A stretch of DNA of 64,000 nucleotides from Rhexocercosporidium sp. MPI-PUGE-AT-0058. Taxonomy: Eukaryota; Ascomycota; Leotiomycetes; Helotiales. Below are positions 36,136 to 50,746 of this stretch, in pieces (position 1 is the stretch's first letter; each line of letters begins with the position of its first letter). A program made the position numbers and the translations under genes. The stretch spans positions 1,426,001 through 1,490,000 of the forward strand of contig JAGTJL010000004.1 in NCBI GenBank assembly GCA_020746875.1, in the 5' to 3' direction. The notes under the pieces were generated by a model that searched no databases, had not been told where the DNA came from, and saw only the letters and a program-made list of their open reading frames with translations.

Positions 36136-37792
36136 CACTGCATACTGGACAGCTTTGTCCAGTGAGCTGCAGCATCCAACCCGATTTCTCCCCTCGGGGA
36201 ACTTTTTTTGCTGTGCGAACATGCTTCGATTGCTCTTCTTCTCGTACATATCATTTTACCGTACCTTTTGTACTTTATGAGCAGATGATTCATGATAGAC
36301 GTATTTGTATCATTAAAAGATTTTGGCATGGGTTTCCGGAAATGGCGTTTGGGAGTTGTATTTCAATCAGGCCGAGTACTCTGCGCAGTATGGAACTTGA
36401 TGTGTTTTGGCAACTTATTTACAGTATAATTTTACTCATAAGAGCTACATTTTGAATAGCCTTACTAGTATTTCCATGTTTGTAGCAGCTGCCTTGCTTA
36501 TGCATACCTTTCTCAGCTTTGTACCATGGAAGCTCCGTGAAAGGCTCGATGGATGAAGAGAATCGAGGATACATTCAAACTACGAGCTTGGGATGTAGCC
36601 TTGGAAAATACAACTTGTGCATTTGTGCATCTTGCATGTGCGCATTTAGGACACGCAAATGTTATTGAGTCTATGGTCTCTCTTGCCTACAAGCAGGGGA
36701 GTTACTTCCCGTCTCGGGTGGCAATAATCCAGAAAATGGATTCGCGGTCGAGGAGCTTGGCATTTGCCTATCCTCCCTTCTGCAGAAGAGTCTATCAAGG
36801 AGCCCAAAGCATGTCTCTGCTGCAATAGAACGACTCGTGTGTTATGGCAAGCGAGGCTGTGTCAACAAGGATAATGCTGATGAACTTGAGAAATCTGTGA
36901 ACAATGATAAATGCCGTTTCTAGTGTATCGGCTTGATGTTGTGAAGCAATCTTTCAATTAGGATTCGGCATTGCTTTTGTATCTTGGCGTCCTGTTGTTT
37001 CTTTGTTCGGATATCAGACCTGGACCACGAACAGCAACCTCGACATTTTGAGCCAGCTCTTGCACCTAAAGCTATTTGAAGACGGGAATTGGCAACGCTC
37101 AAAGACACCACTTGGGACTTGGTTGTAGCTTGAGGTACTGTAAACCTAAGTCTAGTAATAACAAGCCAAGTCCAAGCCAACCTAAACACAACAGACAAAC
37201 AAAGAAGGGGGCTAAATCACGTGTCACCTCAACCTCGGCTTCGTGGCAGGATGGGAGGTTCACAAGGCCGGCAAGAAGCAGAAACGATGAGAGAGAGATA
37301 CAGTAGCAAACATAACTACTATATGAAGCTTCGATATCCTACTGCGAGCTGCCGAAGCTTGACCGCCTCGCAGCTGGTGGAATAAAGAAAATAAAAGTGC
37401 ATATCGACCTCAGCCAATGAAGCTTTAGTGGTTAAATATCCCGAGATCGGAACCCGATTTGCTTGGTTCCCCTCAATTTTTCTTGCTGCACGCACGCCCT
37501 GCGGGTGCAAGTGCGTCTGCACTCCGGACCCATGCTGCTCGTGCTTTTCCTCCTCTCACTCTCTCCCCACAATTGAAATAGAGTCATAGCCAGAATACCC
37601 TTCTCACTTTCTTACTCATATTTTTTTCTCTGGCAGTGAATACAAATATCCGTCCGCTGCCTCCCCTCCTCTTCAATTGTCAATTTATCCCTCCACCTAC
37701 CTCTCGATCGAGCTCGCCTTCCATTTTCCTCCAGCACTACACAACGACACAACGACACAACCACATATCTACACATCTACACATCAATCAAC
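36136..37792. promoter_or_regulatory. Gene-free region and homocitrate synthase promoter
   Basis: 1.66 kb. The left part is AT-rich with no supported gene. The right end (about 37530-37792) is a long CT-rich then ACAACGACAC-rich leader typical of a highly expressed fungal gene. Confidence 0.5.
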
Positions 37793-39528
<1,736 letters not shown>

Positions 39529-42141
39529 AAACCATAAATCTAGAAGTTTTTCGAAAGATTTCTTATTGCATCATCATACGACGGCGGGACTGGATATCCT
39601 GGGAGCTATTTGCAAGGTTGCAAAGTAAACTTCCCTGAAATTTGGCTACCAAAAAAGTCTAAAAGTGGAATTTCGCTCAAGATCTATCACGTGGATACCT
39701 CAAATCGCTAGCTAGACTCTTCTTGCATACTTTTCCCTTTGGAAGGTTCTGCGGATGGCGTTCTTTTTTTTGGTGTGACTGTTCTTCTATTGCTTTCTTT
39801 CCCAGCTGTGTACATATAACGACTCCAAAAAAAAAGGTCTGCGAGAAAGCAATGGAATGGTTAGATGAATACTTGGATGCGTCATTACCATTGTTCTCTC
39901 GTGACATATGAACAAGAGCCAGAATCTGATTCCGGTAATCGAATCGTCCGGGCCTACTGTAACCCTAAGTCAAGGGCCGTCTCAATGACATTGGGTCTTC
40001 TGGAGACATAATGTTCAAGAGCCTAAAGCAGTGCCGGCAGAGGTGCATCAGATCCAGCTGGCCAAGAAGATAGGACTTTCGAGCAGCGGAAGGCGCCGAT
40101 TTGCCTGGCCATAAGAATGGTATAAACCTTAACAGGTCTGGTTGGGATTTAGCACAACATGCGAGGAAAGACAAGTTTGTGTATCTGGGGTTGGGTTAAG
40201 AGTCGCCGTGGTGATCGTTTGTGGTACCAAGCAGTAGTACATACAGTACCTAGTATGATTATGATATCGAAGCTCGAAATTAAGCGAGACCCCTTGGTTA
40301 CTTCAGGAGGAACAGTAGCCCAACCATTTTCAAAAATCCCCTCAAAGGAAACAGAAAGTCTGGAATCGGCATCGCCACTTGAGAAAGTTCGGGCAGGGGC
40401 TGTTTATGCGTCGTCGATCTGGGATCGGGGGCGAATGCTTACCTTACTCATTTTACTCATTTTTACTTATTTACGTACTACAGTTCTGTGCCACGCATAA
40501 TCATCACCTTTCTTGGCGTCGTCAATCGTCCATACAAGTCTCTTCATCGTAGAATCATTTCGAGCGGACGCCGCAATTTTGCGTTTAACCTTATTCTCCT
40601 CTCCGTGGGTTTAAGGAGTGATGTGATGTGATGTAATGTCAGATGTCAATTAGTCTTTTGTTCGCAGAAATTCGAGGACGGCTGGAAACGAGTCTGAGAA
40701 CGTTTGTTTGCATTTTAAACCAAATTTGTCAAGCCCCTTTTCATGTAGTTTGAGATAGCACTCTTTGCTCTATACCATATCATACGCCGCTCCCGTCTTT
40801 TCCTTCCAAGAGGGTATCAAAAACCTCTCGGCAAAGTAGTGAAAAGTGTACAGCACTTTCAATTGACTTCTGAAGTGTGAAAGATGCTAAGTGGCCCGTG
40901 ACGCCCTACCTGTAGGAGTCAAGATACTGCGAGTCCAAGTCAGACTTGGGAGTAATTTGACTGAACTCGGCACGAAGACTTACTTAGCTGATTGAACTCG
41001 GCCCGAGTTCTTCGAGCCGGCTTGGAATAAGCATTCGGGCTCGGTATCAGACTTGTGTAACCCAGTCCTCCTTTCAATTGGACAAAATGATCAACCTAAA
41101 CATGCGTCGGATGAACGGTGAATGCTGCTTACTTAACTGCCCGCCAGCACACATGTACGGGCACGACTTACGCAACCCTCCGCATCCATCTCCAAGTGGC
41201 TGGTAGGCACCAGTTAGACGAGGTTTGATATTTGTGCGGATAGATGATCCCCCGTCTGTCTCAATTTCAGGATTCAACCAATAAATAGTGCCAAGACGTC
41301 AGATTTTAGCGACAGACGACCACAGTTTCTGTGAGAAGCCATGCCAGTTGTCTTTATGGCCATCAAGGGAAGTCAAATGGATCAGAATTATTAGTTGTTG
41401 TACGGGATGTACGTTATCATAGCCTTCCTCAAAGCAAAAAGATTTGCATGAGTATCACTCACTCGTACAGTACAGTACTGTGCCTTTCGTGACTTTCAGA
41501 ACATGTCTCATCTCAAATTTTGGCTTCACAAATCCCATATTGGCGTTCCCATTGAGGAAATAATCTGGCGGCGTGAAGCTACAGGATCACAAACCCTGGT
41601 TCCCCACTGCCCAGGCGTACGGAGCAGGTGTTGGAGGAGGAGGCTCATAGCACCCTTGCCCGCGCATCGCATTTAAAGCCCCCGTCCATATTTAAAGTCG
41701 TGGTGAAGATGCGAGTCTGCCAATGAGAGCGTGTTGTTGATCTGACAAAGCGGACAGGGGATGGCGCAGCGACTTCTCATTCGCGGCGTCGTTCATTCCA
41801 ACACCGACCTACCGACATCAACACGCATCAACACGCGGCCCCATTGTTTTACCGACCGACTGCCATCATCACTCAGAGAATAGACGGCACAATGCCCGTA
41901 CTGCATGTATGGTAAGTGAAGTTGAAACCATTGCACTGCCTCAAGTATCAAGTGTATAAGTTAGGTCGTTTCCCCTGTCTCTCAATCAGTATTCAATCCA
42001 CAGTTCATTCTCGCTTCCTCCCAAACCAGTATCTCATCAACAACAACAACATCACTTGCAAGGTTCTCTTGTTCAAAGTCACTTCAACTTTCAGTACTTT
42101 TTATTCTCTAGCAATACGCATCTGCAGAACACATCTTCGCC
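39529..42141. other. Longest gene-free region (2.6 kb) and RTA1 gene leader
   Basis: No open frame here resembles a protein. Local features are a TTTTACTCAT-type repeat near 40445-40480, a GTGATGTGATG stretch near 40620 and a small palindrome around ACAGTACTGT near 41470. The final 250 bp form a probable leader for the RTA1-family gene, rich in CATCAACAC and with a short upstream ORF. Confidence 0.5.
41892..41915 (+). promoter_or_regulatory. Seven-codon upstream ORF overlapping a possible splice donor
   Basis: ATG, six sense codons (product MPVLHVW) and TAA, about 230 bp before the RTA1-family start. The stop codon lies inside a GTAAGT donor-like sequence, so leader splicing could remove or change the uORF. 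Confidence 0.35.
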
Positions 42142-43263
42142 ATGTTGAACCTCACTCACTCAGACGGAAATGGAAGAGGATACGGAAACCAAACACTTCT
42201 CGAGAATCCAGACCTTTGTACCCTTCAGACTTGTGACTTGTCCATGGCAAGCTTCCTGTACATCCCTACACTACCAGGAAACGCACTCTTCGCAGCCATA
42301 TTCGGTATCTACCTCGTCGCACAGATATTCCTGGGGATCAAACATAAGACGTGGGGTTACATGGTCGCCATGGTCCTGGGTCTGCTGCTGGAAGTCATTG
42401 GATACACCGGCCGTATCTTACTGCACAACAATCCATTCAACGGCGATAATTTCCTCATGTACCTAGTCACCTTGACAATTGCTCCAGCTCTCCTCAGCGC
42501 TTCTGTAAGTCCACCAACATGCTCTCTCGTCGACCTAGCTAATCCACAAAGATATACCTCTGTCTCGCACGTATCGTCAACGTCTACGGCGAGAACCTCT
42601 CCCGCTTCAAGCCCCGCACCTACACCCTCTTCTTTGTTACCTGCGATCTCCTCTGCCTTGTCCTCCAAGCTCTCGGTGGTGGCATCGCCAGCACTTCAGA
42701 TACCAAGAGCGCGAACGATCTCGGCAGGAACATCATGATGGCTGGTCTAGTGCTCCAAGTCGTCTCCCTGACATGCTTTGCCATAGCTGCTTCTGAATTC
42801 GGATTCCGCGTCTACAAAGCTAAGGGACAGCGGAACGAGCGCTACCTCAGCATCGTCAACACCCGCCTCTTCAAGGCCTTCCTCATTGGTATGTTCTCCT
42901 CCATCACCCACCCCTCTTCCAACATTGAACGCAGCTAACATCCTCCCAGGTCTCGCAGTCGCAACCATCACTATCTTCATCCGAAGCGTCTACCGTATCG
43001 CCGAGCTCTCAGGCGGTTTCAACAGCCACCTCTTCACCGACGACGAAGTATCCTTCATGATCCTCGAAGGAGTCATGATCATCATCGCCTGTTTCTGCTT
43101 GACGGTGTTTCATCCAGCAGTCTGCTTCCAGGGTGTCTGGCACGAAACGAACTTTGTCTTCCGCACTAGCAAGAACAGAGCGGAGAAGATGATGTACAAC
43201 GAGACTGGAGATGAAGAGTCTCAGCGTGCGGTTCAGATGAACACCATGATGACACCGAAGTGA
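42142..43263 (+). CDS. RTA1-family seven-helix membrane protein
   Basis: Exons 42142..42504, 42552..42888 and 42950..43263 give 337 aa. A short lumenal or extracellular N-terminus with two possible N-glycosylation sites (NLTHSD, NQTLLE) precedes seven hydrophobic helices. The RTA1 family features are TLPGNALFAAIFGIYLVAQI near helix 1, then EVIGYTGRILLHNNPF, YLCLARIVNVYGENLS, FVTCDLLCLVLQALGGGIAS and FIRSVYRIAELSGGF. The family includes yeast Rsb1 (sphingoid-base translocase or exporter) and Rta1 (7-aminocholesterol resistance), all in the plasma membrane. The cytosolic tail is charged. The substrate cannot be read from the sequence. Confidence 0.94.
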
Positions 43264-43948
43264 TGCGTCCCGGCAACGGCAATCTGGTATGGAAACAAGT
43301 CAAAAAGAGTTAAGAATGAGAAAAAATCAGAGATCCGATTATGGGAAATGGAGTTGGGACATGAGCGGCTTTCCATTTTGTAGAACGCGGGTTAGTTGAG
43401 GAAAGCGTGGATTACATACCCCTAGTCTCTTTTGTTTTGGTTGATCGGAGTTTGTCAAGCATTAGATTGAGCCTTAGGGATTGGATTTAGTCCATCGGCA
43501 TGGGGGGACGGGATACAACTAGATTTCAATGCCTAAAATTGTAACATATCATACCTATTCCTTCCTATCAAATCCAATGTGATATCAACTTTTATACAAA
43601 ACAAATCCAGACTGCTATGTCCAAAAACTATGCTGGAAGTATAATGCGTCAGAACTCACATCCTGTCGCCAGATACCCAAACGGCTTCGACACACCTAAA
43701 ATCTAACTCCATGCTCACCTTTCGAAATATCTCATACCCAATGTACCATTGACACACAATCTTGGTGCCAAGTCTCAGCACTTGAGATTCCCACAGCTAA
43801 TCGACAACATGGACTCAACCTGATTGGTTAAACCACCTGTCAACTCATCAGCCCAAACCCTGCCAAGTATAACAAGTCATCTCATCCCCAAAAATCAACA
43901 AAATCCCCACACAGCAAAGGAGGAAGAAAAAATTGAAGAGAGAAAAAC
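43264..43948. other. Convergent intergenic region
   Basis: 685 bp between the RTA1-family and F-box stop codons. No gene was recognised; the left end should hold the RTA1 3' UTR. Confidence 0.5.
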
Positions 43949-44810
43949 TCACCTACTCCCCCGCTTAACCTCCCTCTCAACCCCCAAATCAAGCAATCTC
44001 CTTCCCCTAACAAACCTCCTCCTATACGCAACCCCACACCCCCCACAACACTCCCGCTTCCTCTCATCATCAAACTCGCTCATCTCATACATCGTAAACC
44101 GATCGCAATTACTGCAGTACGTAAACCGGCTAGGGAAGAAAGACCGGATGTGGAAATGCAGTTCGCAGTGGGCGGGTGAGTAGAGGACTGGGACGCAGTG
44201 GCGACACCCCGTGGGCTGGGGGCGGGGTGTTACTGAGGAAGGGGAGCCGGAGGATAGTGGAAGGGAGAGCATGAAGGGGGAAGTGAGTGTGTAGAGTTGC
44301 TTGCTAGTGGATGAGTTAGTGTTTGGGAGGTAAGAGTGGGAATAAGATTGAAATCAGTGAGATGAGAGAGGGACTTGAATGTGAAAAGTGATTTTGAGTG
44401 GAAGAATGAGAAGTGAGTAGTATGTCTCAGATCCTATGTGTAACATGGAACTCGAATTCAAATCCCGCCTCCATCCCGGAGCCACTTCCAAGAAGCAAGT
44501 CCATTTCGCCCCAAACCACAAGACGCAAATCAACCAAAATCGGCATGACGTACCTAACCAAGCCAAAGCAAATAGCATCAAAAGGATCCTCCACCAACTC
44601 AAAGATCCTAAAGTGCACCTCAGGTGGTAGGTTCAGAAACGGCGCTATATTCTTCGTACTCGAAGTCCTTTCGAGTTTCTCGTCTGCGCCTTCTGCTGCC
44701 ATGGTGAGGATTTCTTGTATTTTGCGCTTACGTTTGTTTGTATGAGGCTGCGGTGGGGGAGGTTGAGAGATGAGGAGAGGGGCAGATGGGCGTGGTTGTG
44801 CGAGGGACAT
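43949..44810 (-). CDS. Small F-box protein of a fungal Cys/His-tail family
   Basis: Exons 44810..44554 and 44303..43949 join through a 249-nt intron (CTAAC branch, CTAG acceptor) to give 203 aa. A Pro-rich start precedes an F-box-like helix set at residues 57-95 (FLNLPPEVHFRIFELV, then ICFGLVSKQLYTL across the splice). F-boxes bind Skp1 and bring substrates to SCF ubiquitin ligases. The C-terminal half has CRHC, then HCELHFHIRSFF, then FTYCSNCDRFTMYEM, a pattern I associate with a lineage-expanded family of short ascomycete F-box proteins; possible metal binding is inference. The intron interrupts the F-box, so the first-exon open frame alone would give a misleading 127-aa product. Confidence 0.75.
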
Positions 44811-45576
44811 TGTTGCTGTTGTTGTTTGATGGGTGATAGGCTTGAGGTTTAAGTTCTTGAATTCTTCTAAGTTCTAGTGTGTATTCGTAATAACGAGGTG
44901 AATCCGGTGGTTTTGAGAGTGAGTTAATCCTCGCGCGAGTCTTGTTTATTGGATGATGACTGGCTTTCATGGTTTGGTTCGAGTGGAGACTGGTAGAGCG
45001 CCGGGACGCGGCTGAGATCGGAATGATGTACTGGTTATCCACCCAATAACTTACCGCTTACCGAGTCGCTTCTTACTTCATGATTTACATCGCAGATTCT
45101 AAATCTTTCGAGTCATAAGATGAATAACGGAAACGTGAATCATTGAAAAGTTAAGTCACCTCTTCAACAAATGGCCACGTCTGGAAACAGCTCCACCTAG
45201 AAACTTGCTGAAAGTACGTCATCGGAGAATTCGTGGGTACTTTGGGGGTTCCACTAGGAGTTTTCGTGAAGTCGAGAATGCCAGTAACCCATGGATAATC
45301 AAGACTCCATTCACATCATTTTGGGTTTAGAAGCTCTCAGTCGCTAAATCACGAGTATTTAGTTCCAGGTTGACAGCGAGCAGACCTTTTGTGCTAAGCG
45401 AGAATGCCCCTGAGTTGTCACCAAATTTGAGTTCGACCGTATATTAGTAGAAGATACTTGATTTATTTAAGTCATACAATCATTGATCTGCAAAAGAAGA
45501 CCAAGAATTCACCTAGATATTCACTTCTATACCCATGCCTTTTGTAATTTATATTACAACACACGAAGTGACGAAA
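44811..45576. other. Upstream region of the F-box gene
   Basis: 766 bp between the F-box start and the probable 3' end of the Mug190-like gene (both minus strand). No gene was recognised. Confidence 0.5.
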
Positions 45577-48500
45577 TCAAAATTCAGACTCCACATCCGG
45601 CTTCCTACCCTGCAAAGCACCCTTCTTCAACGTCCCCCGAACGGCGAAATTATTCTCGTTCATCGCAAACTGTATATTCCGTGCCGGTCTCCATTGCATG
45701 ATTCCCTTTGCTTACGATGCAGCTCTTGCTTGTCCTCTTTGTAATTCTTGATCTGCTGGACTGGATCCTTCACCCGAGACAGGAGGCCTTTGTCAGCTAC
45801 CTTTGTTTTGCTTTCGCTGTTGGTTGAAGGTACGGTTTTGGCTGTGGTTTCATCACTCGCTGAGATCTTGCTATCGGTCTGCGCTTCCGTATCTGCCAGC
45901 TCCTCTTGGAATTCGTTGTGATTCGTCGCGTCATGCAAGCCGAGATCACTTTCATTGGTATCCGACCCGAATGAATAATCGTTATCGCCATCCTCACCCA
46001 CTTCCAAATTTGGTTCTGTTCTGTTCTTGACTTTGTGATTCTCATCCCTCTCCCTTTGCCGTACCTTTTGGTCCGTCAATAGAGCAGGATCTTGACCAAA
46101 AGCTCCGCTCCAGTCCGTCCCATCCTTCGACATCCACTTTTGCTTCTCCTCCTCGTCTGCCTGAGACTGTACATCGCGTCCTTGAGTCAAAGACTGGCCA
46201 TGCAATTCTTGTACCGCTTGTGGTAGTTCTTTGGTGACAACAGGTTCTCGTACTCCAGCCGAATTGCAAGCTTCCCAGGTCTCTTGTGTCTCGCGAGAAT
46301 CATTGTCAGTGACAAACGCGTTGTGATCTTGATCGGTGCCAGCTTTGAATCGTCCCCTGAAATGTAACCGACCGATTTCTTCGATCTTTATATCGGGGAT
46401 GTTCCGGAAATTCTCCTCCGTGATGTAGTTTTGTGTTAGTCGCATACCCTTGTCCATCCTCCAAATCGGAAGACTAATTGCTTCCTCTTCATTCTCCTCC
46501 AGATGCTGTAGCCACATGACAGCATAGGCATCGGCACCTCGTTTGCTGGCCGAATGGAATTCGAAAATTACCGGTGAGCGGTACCGGTACTTGACAGGGA
46601 GTCTGATCCTGTTCTTCCCCTCCTCATCAACCATGTCCCAGTAAACACCGTCTCCTTCTTCTGTCTTCTTGCATTGCGTTCTGTTAATCTTGCCGGAGCT
46701 GCCACCAGTTCTTAATTTTAGCTTGCTGTTGGTGCTGAACCCAGTAGCAAGTATTCTGTCCGAGACAAATTCGAATGTGCCCACGTCCCAGCCCAACTGT
46801 TTTGGTAGTAATCGTGTTTCAACACTCCGAAACAGGAGAGAAATTCTCATTCGACCAAACCCGATCCCTCCATCTAAGGGATACCACCTGGTAACTTGGG
46901 AGCTGCTTTGGAGGATATCCGAGAGCTTTAAAGGAAAAACACCGAGTATAGGATCATGCTGGGTAAGGGATTCGGAGTCAGCAAATAATAACCCAAAGTG
47001 ATGAGATTGGTCTGTGACATGTCTGTCTAAGAAGGATATGGGGCTTAATACTCCTAACCAATCCCTGAATATACAAGAAGAACTTGAAGATACACACCTG
47101 CCTCATACGTTGGTCTCTGACCGTGACAGTAATGATACTAGATCGCCAGTCTCCCATAAATCGCTCTGTGCCAGCATTGAAAATTGGTTTACTGCTGACA
47201 GCCTTCGTCCGCGTTCTGTATACCTACGAAGGATTAGTACTCAACGCCAGAAGCACATCCGCAGACCTACCAACTCATCGTTGAACAGGACTGTACAGTA
47301 TCCGCTGGGAAGGTTTTTATGCTCTTCATCGGTGTTCTCTCCACTCGGCTGAGCAGGCTCGAATTCTCTACCCTTTCGCTTGCCTTGACTTCCTTTGAGA
47401 TTTTGCAACTGGAGGTTGACAATCTGATAGATAATGACGCTGCAAATTCCGCTGGGCCAAAGTGGATCCGGGGGTGTGCTGACAACAGCTTCTTCGGCTG
47501 CAGTATCGAGCGACCCTTTCTCCATCTTGCAATTCCTTCTTGTCTTTGAGTGCATAAGGTAAGTTGACGTCATTTCCATGTGACCTGAGAGCTGGGCGAA
47601 ATTGGGGCTTGCCGAAGTATCCCAGTTCCCAATGAAGTTCACCGGGCATAGCTTTATCTTGGTGTATGCCCCGGAGTTTAGAGACTTGTGGATACATCTT
47701 GCCCGGGTGCTGGATCATTTTCTGCATGGACAGTTCAACCTTGCCGACAACATCATCCGCCGTAGCTCGATCGGAGTCCCACAACTCTATGGAGAGTTGT
47801 TCATCCGCCTTAATGAGATCTGGGGTCACAAGAAGCGCGCAACTTTCTTCCCAAACAGGATTTAGGTCGTCTTGGATGACTCGAGTACAATACATGGGCT
47901 TGCCGTATTTCGAGAAGCTGACGGTGATGTAGGGATCACTACCACCGCCTTTGCTGCCGCTGCGGTCTTGTTTACTGAGCCTAGTGGCTTTGTGAATCTG
48001 AATCCAGAGAATGCCTAATGCTTCTGTATCTTTTTGGATGTCGTCGCCCTTCAAAAGTTTCGTCATGTCGAGGGTCATGGACTTGGGTGCAACGTACTCA
48101 TTTGCAGCAGCACCTACAAAGCCGTCCTCATCGTCAAATACACATTTCAAAGTTCTTAAATCAATTCTAAGCATTGAAAGCTACCAAAACCTGCTTTCAA
48201 GTACCGGCAAAATGAGAGATGACCTACCAATAGCATAGTTAACAAACTTGGAGATGAGAGGTAAGTTTAGGATATTAACTCCAGCATCGATTAAGGGAAC
48301 ACAACCCGCTTGGACTTTAGGCAGGCCCATGAGTGTGAAAGTTACAGCTTTCAAGAAAGGGGGTTCTGGCGACATCTGTAGTCTGAGGCGGACGGTTCCA
48401 ACCAAGCCATGAAGCTCTACGAAGATTGGAAGTGGCCTAGATCAACTTCAGCCAATCAATGAACTCATGCGCACTTGAGAGTTGTTGAATAATAGAAAAC

Positions 48501-49731
48501 ACTCACACGCCGAATAATCCTTTGGTGCCCAAATAGAAAATCTGCTGCATATGCATATTCTTGGCCTTTTCGGACGTCCCAGCCCCAGTTGGTGCTGCAT
48601 GATAAGCAAAAGAGCATTCCAAATTGTAGTAATCTCCCCCCTCTTCATCAGCTGCCAGTTCCTGAGGGTCTTTCTTCTTCTCATTCTGCTGGTGGATCAC
48701 ATTCTTCATCTCAGAGACATGGCCATCTGGAAGTGCGCGGAGGCTCAATATCCTGAAAGGGCTGTTGCCCTGGTTGATCTCGGCAACTCGTACATTCTCA
48801 ATCACGCTGGGGACAGAAGCTTGCATAACATCTTCGAGGGTGCCTGCAACGGATGCAAACAAGTCCGGATCAATCAGACCCCACATTACTCCCAAGAACG
48901 TATTCATCCACTCGACTGATTCCGGGATGAGGTTGGCAGTGGCCTGATTCACTTAGTCTCAAAGCTGAACGTTTCCGAGGACACATACCATCTCCCCGCG
49001 AGTTTTCTCAGTGCTCCATTCTTGTGCTCGGCCCCGTCTTACCAGATCCTTCATCCATAGATAGATACCCGAAGATATACAGAGCCCTAATGGAACTAGT
49101 CCATGTAGAGCACCGCCAAACAACTTCCCAAGGACAACAATTGCAGCCAACACACCGACACAGAGGACGGTCGTTCTAGTCTCCAGAGCCTTGTACATCG
49201 GTTCATAGGATGTCTATGGTGTGGGGTGAAAGAGGATATTTGTCTTTTCACCATGAATAGGAACATCAGAAGTAGTATTTGGCTCTACAGGATCCGGAGG
49301 AGCAGTGATATCTTGATTTACCCTATACTCCTTACCTGACTGAGTTCCATCTGTTCTGACGTGTGTATTTTTGTTGACATTCGCGTTTGGGACTGACAAC
49401 TGAGTTCAGAGATCAGCATAACCAGCCTCACTTCAACATTTCTTGAACTGACCTGAGGGCTTTTCACGGCTTTCATGAAGTCCTTATTGACATCTTCTAT
49501 CTCAATTTCTCGACCACTCGTCGGATCTGTGACCTTCTTTCTTGTACGAGACATGCAAGCATCTGGAACTATATGGTCCTTGATGTCTCCTGATACTAAA
49601 CCTTCGTTGATCTTCTTATCTCGTTCCTTCTTGTTTGCGTCGAGACTCTCTACGAACTTGTGGATATTGGGTATTGGATTTGCTCCTGAGTAATGGCTTC
49701 CTGGGCCTTTCTTTTGATCGTCGGAAGCCAT
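45577..49731 (-). pseudogene. Mug190-like SMP/C2 lipid-transfer protein gene with a nonsense codon and two frameshifts
   Basis: Across 4.15 kb the parts of a Mug190/tricalbin-like protein lie in the right order and strand. N-terminus: TRKKVTDPTSGREIEIEDVN. Membrane anchor: TTVLCVGVLAAIVVLG. SMP lipid-binding domain: about 48950-48180. C2 domain: DPYITVSFSKYGKPMYC and LNPVWEE at about 47930-47820. A second C2-like region is near 47500-46850, and an acidic tail follows. Such proteins tether ER to plasma membrane and move lipids. Introns explain most frame changes, but three breaks remain. TAG at 49214..49216 is in frame between FHPTP and TSYEPM. One extra base near 47520 follows KKELQD. One missing base near 45695 precedes the conserved MQW-like tail, which ends PDVESEF. 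No splice site accounts for them. Either the gene is dead or the assembly has errors here. If functional, it would be a CDS. Confidence 0.7.
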
Positions 49732-50746
49732 TTGGGGAGCTTTTAAGTGAAGTCAAATTATCCAAGGACTCTTGCTGGGGTCATAGCTCTGGTGGTCGCC
49801 CATCTACACTGCTTCGAGTTGGATTTTGTACTCTCACGGCTGAAAGAAAGGAGATACTTGAACACATGAATAGGAGGTTAAAGTAGGATGAAGCGGAATC
49901 GAAAAATAACACCGTGAGATTATTTTTTACAAGGAAATATGATAGTGGCTTTCCCGTTCCAAGCTGGCGGACACGATTCTTGGGGCAGAGCGTGATGTCA
50001 TTTTCGGGCCAGGGATGAGCAGCCATGTGGCTGGTGAGGAATTTGGTGAGGCTTTTTTGCAACTGAATATCATGATAAGCACACATAAATAACTCATGAA
50101 GCTGTAGACAGGTCTGTTAAATATTGGTTTGAATTTTCCAAAGTACTTCAGAGGTCTTAAGCATTTGAGGCGGAGCTTACAGCAAATAAACCGTCTTTGT
50201 CAACCCCACTGTGATCTCCTCAAGGAAGCGAGACCTGGACCTGGACCCTTGTCAGGTAAATATCCCGATAGCGGCTCAGCGGGGTAACATCGCCCTTCGT
50301 TGAGTAGGTAACGTTGCGTATTCGTAGTTGTCAAAGACCTTTATGTTGTTCTCTCTAAGCGGGCCCCCAACCCATGGACAGAAATGGTCCATCTTCAAGA
50401 TGAACTAACCTAGGCAATTCTTGATCCGCATAACCAGTAAAAGGGCATTTTGGAAGAGTGGAGAGAGCTCTGGAACCATCGAACAGAACACCCTCCCCCT
50501 CCCCAATGGTAATCCGCGCATTTCCTTGATCTGTGAGTTCGAAATGTTCCTTCAAACTCTACTCGATATATATATAAGGATTTGACAACCACTAGGTTTT
50601 TAGAACCGGACCTTCATCAAAAAAGGCGTCGAAAATATTTCAAGACAGAAGCATTTCAGGATTCTATCGATATCGCCAACATCCAGGACAATCGGAATAT
50701 TTTACTTAGGTGACTGCGGACGCCTCGAAAAGTCTAGGATTACAAG
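49732..50746. promoter_or_regulatory. Divergent region between the Mug190-like gene and NagA
   Basis: 1.0 kb. A TATA-like ATATATATATAAGG lies at about 50566-50579, 170 bp before the NagA start. A 66-codon minus-strand open frame (50555..50355, no ATG start) looks protein-like but has no partner exon that I can support. Confidence 0.45.
50566..50579 (+). promoter_or_regulatory. TATA-like element upstream of NagA
   Basis: A strong alternating AT run ending AAGG, in a region of average composition, at a distance that allows a leader of about 140 nt. Confidence 0.35.

Noticed and set aside
36553..36828. 91-codon open frame between the orphan gene and homocitrate synthase
   Set aside because: No motif, no start context, AT-rich surroundings; probably chance.
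47521..47569. A 43-nt intron (donor GTCAAC, acceptor TTGCAAG) that would remove the first frameshift of the Mug190-like gene
   Set aside because: It would restore frame, but it lacks a branch point, is shorter than any other intron in the window and would delete sequence (LPYALKDKKELQ) that looks like conserved protein.
50355..50555. Protein-like minus-strand frame upstream of NagA
   Set aside because: No ATG, and no flanking exon that could be joined with confidence; it remains only a remark in the intergenic entry.
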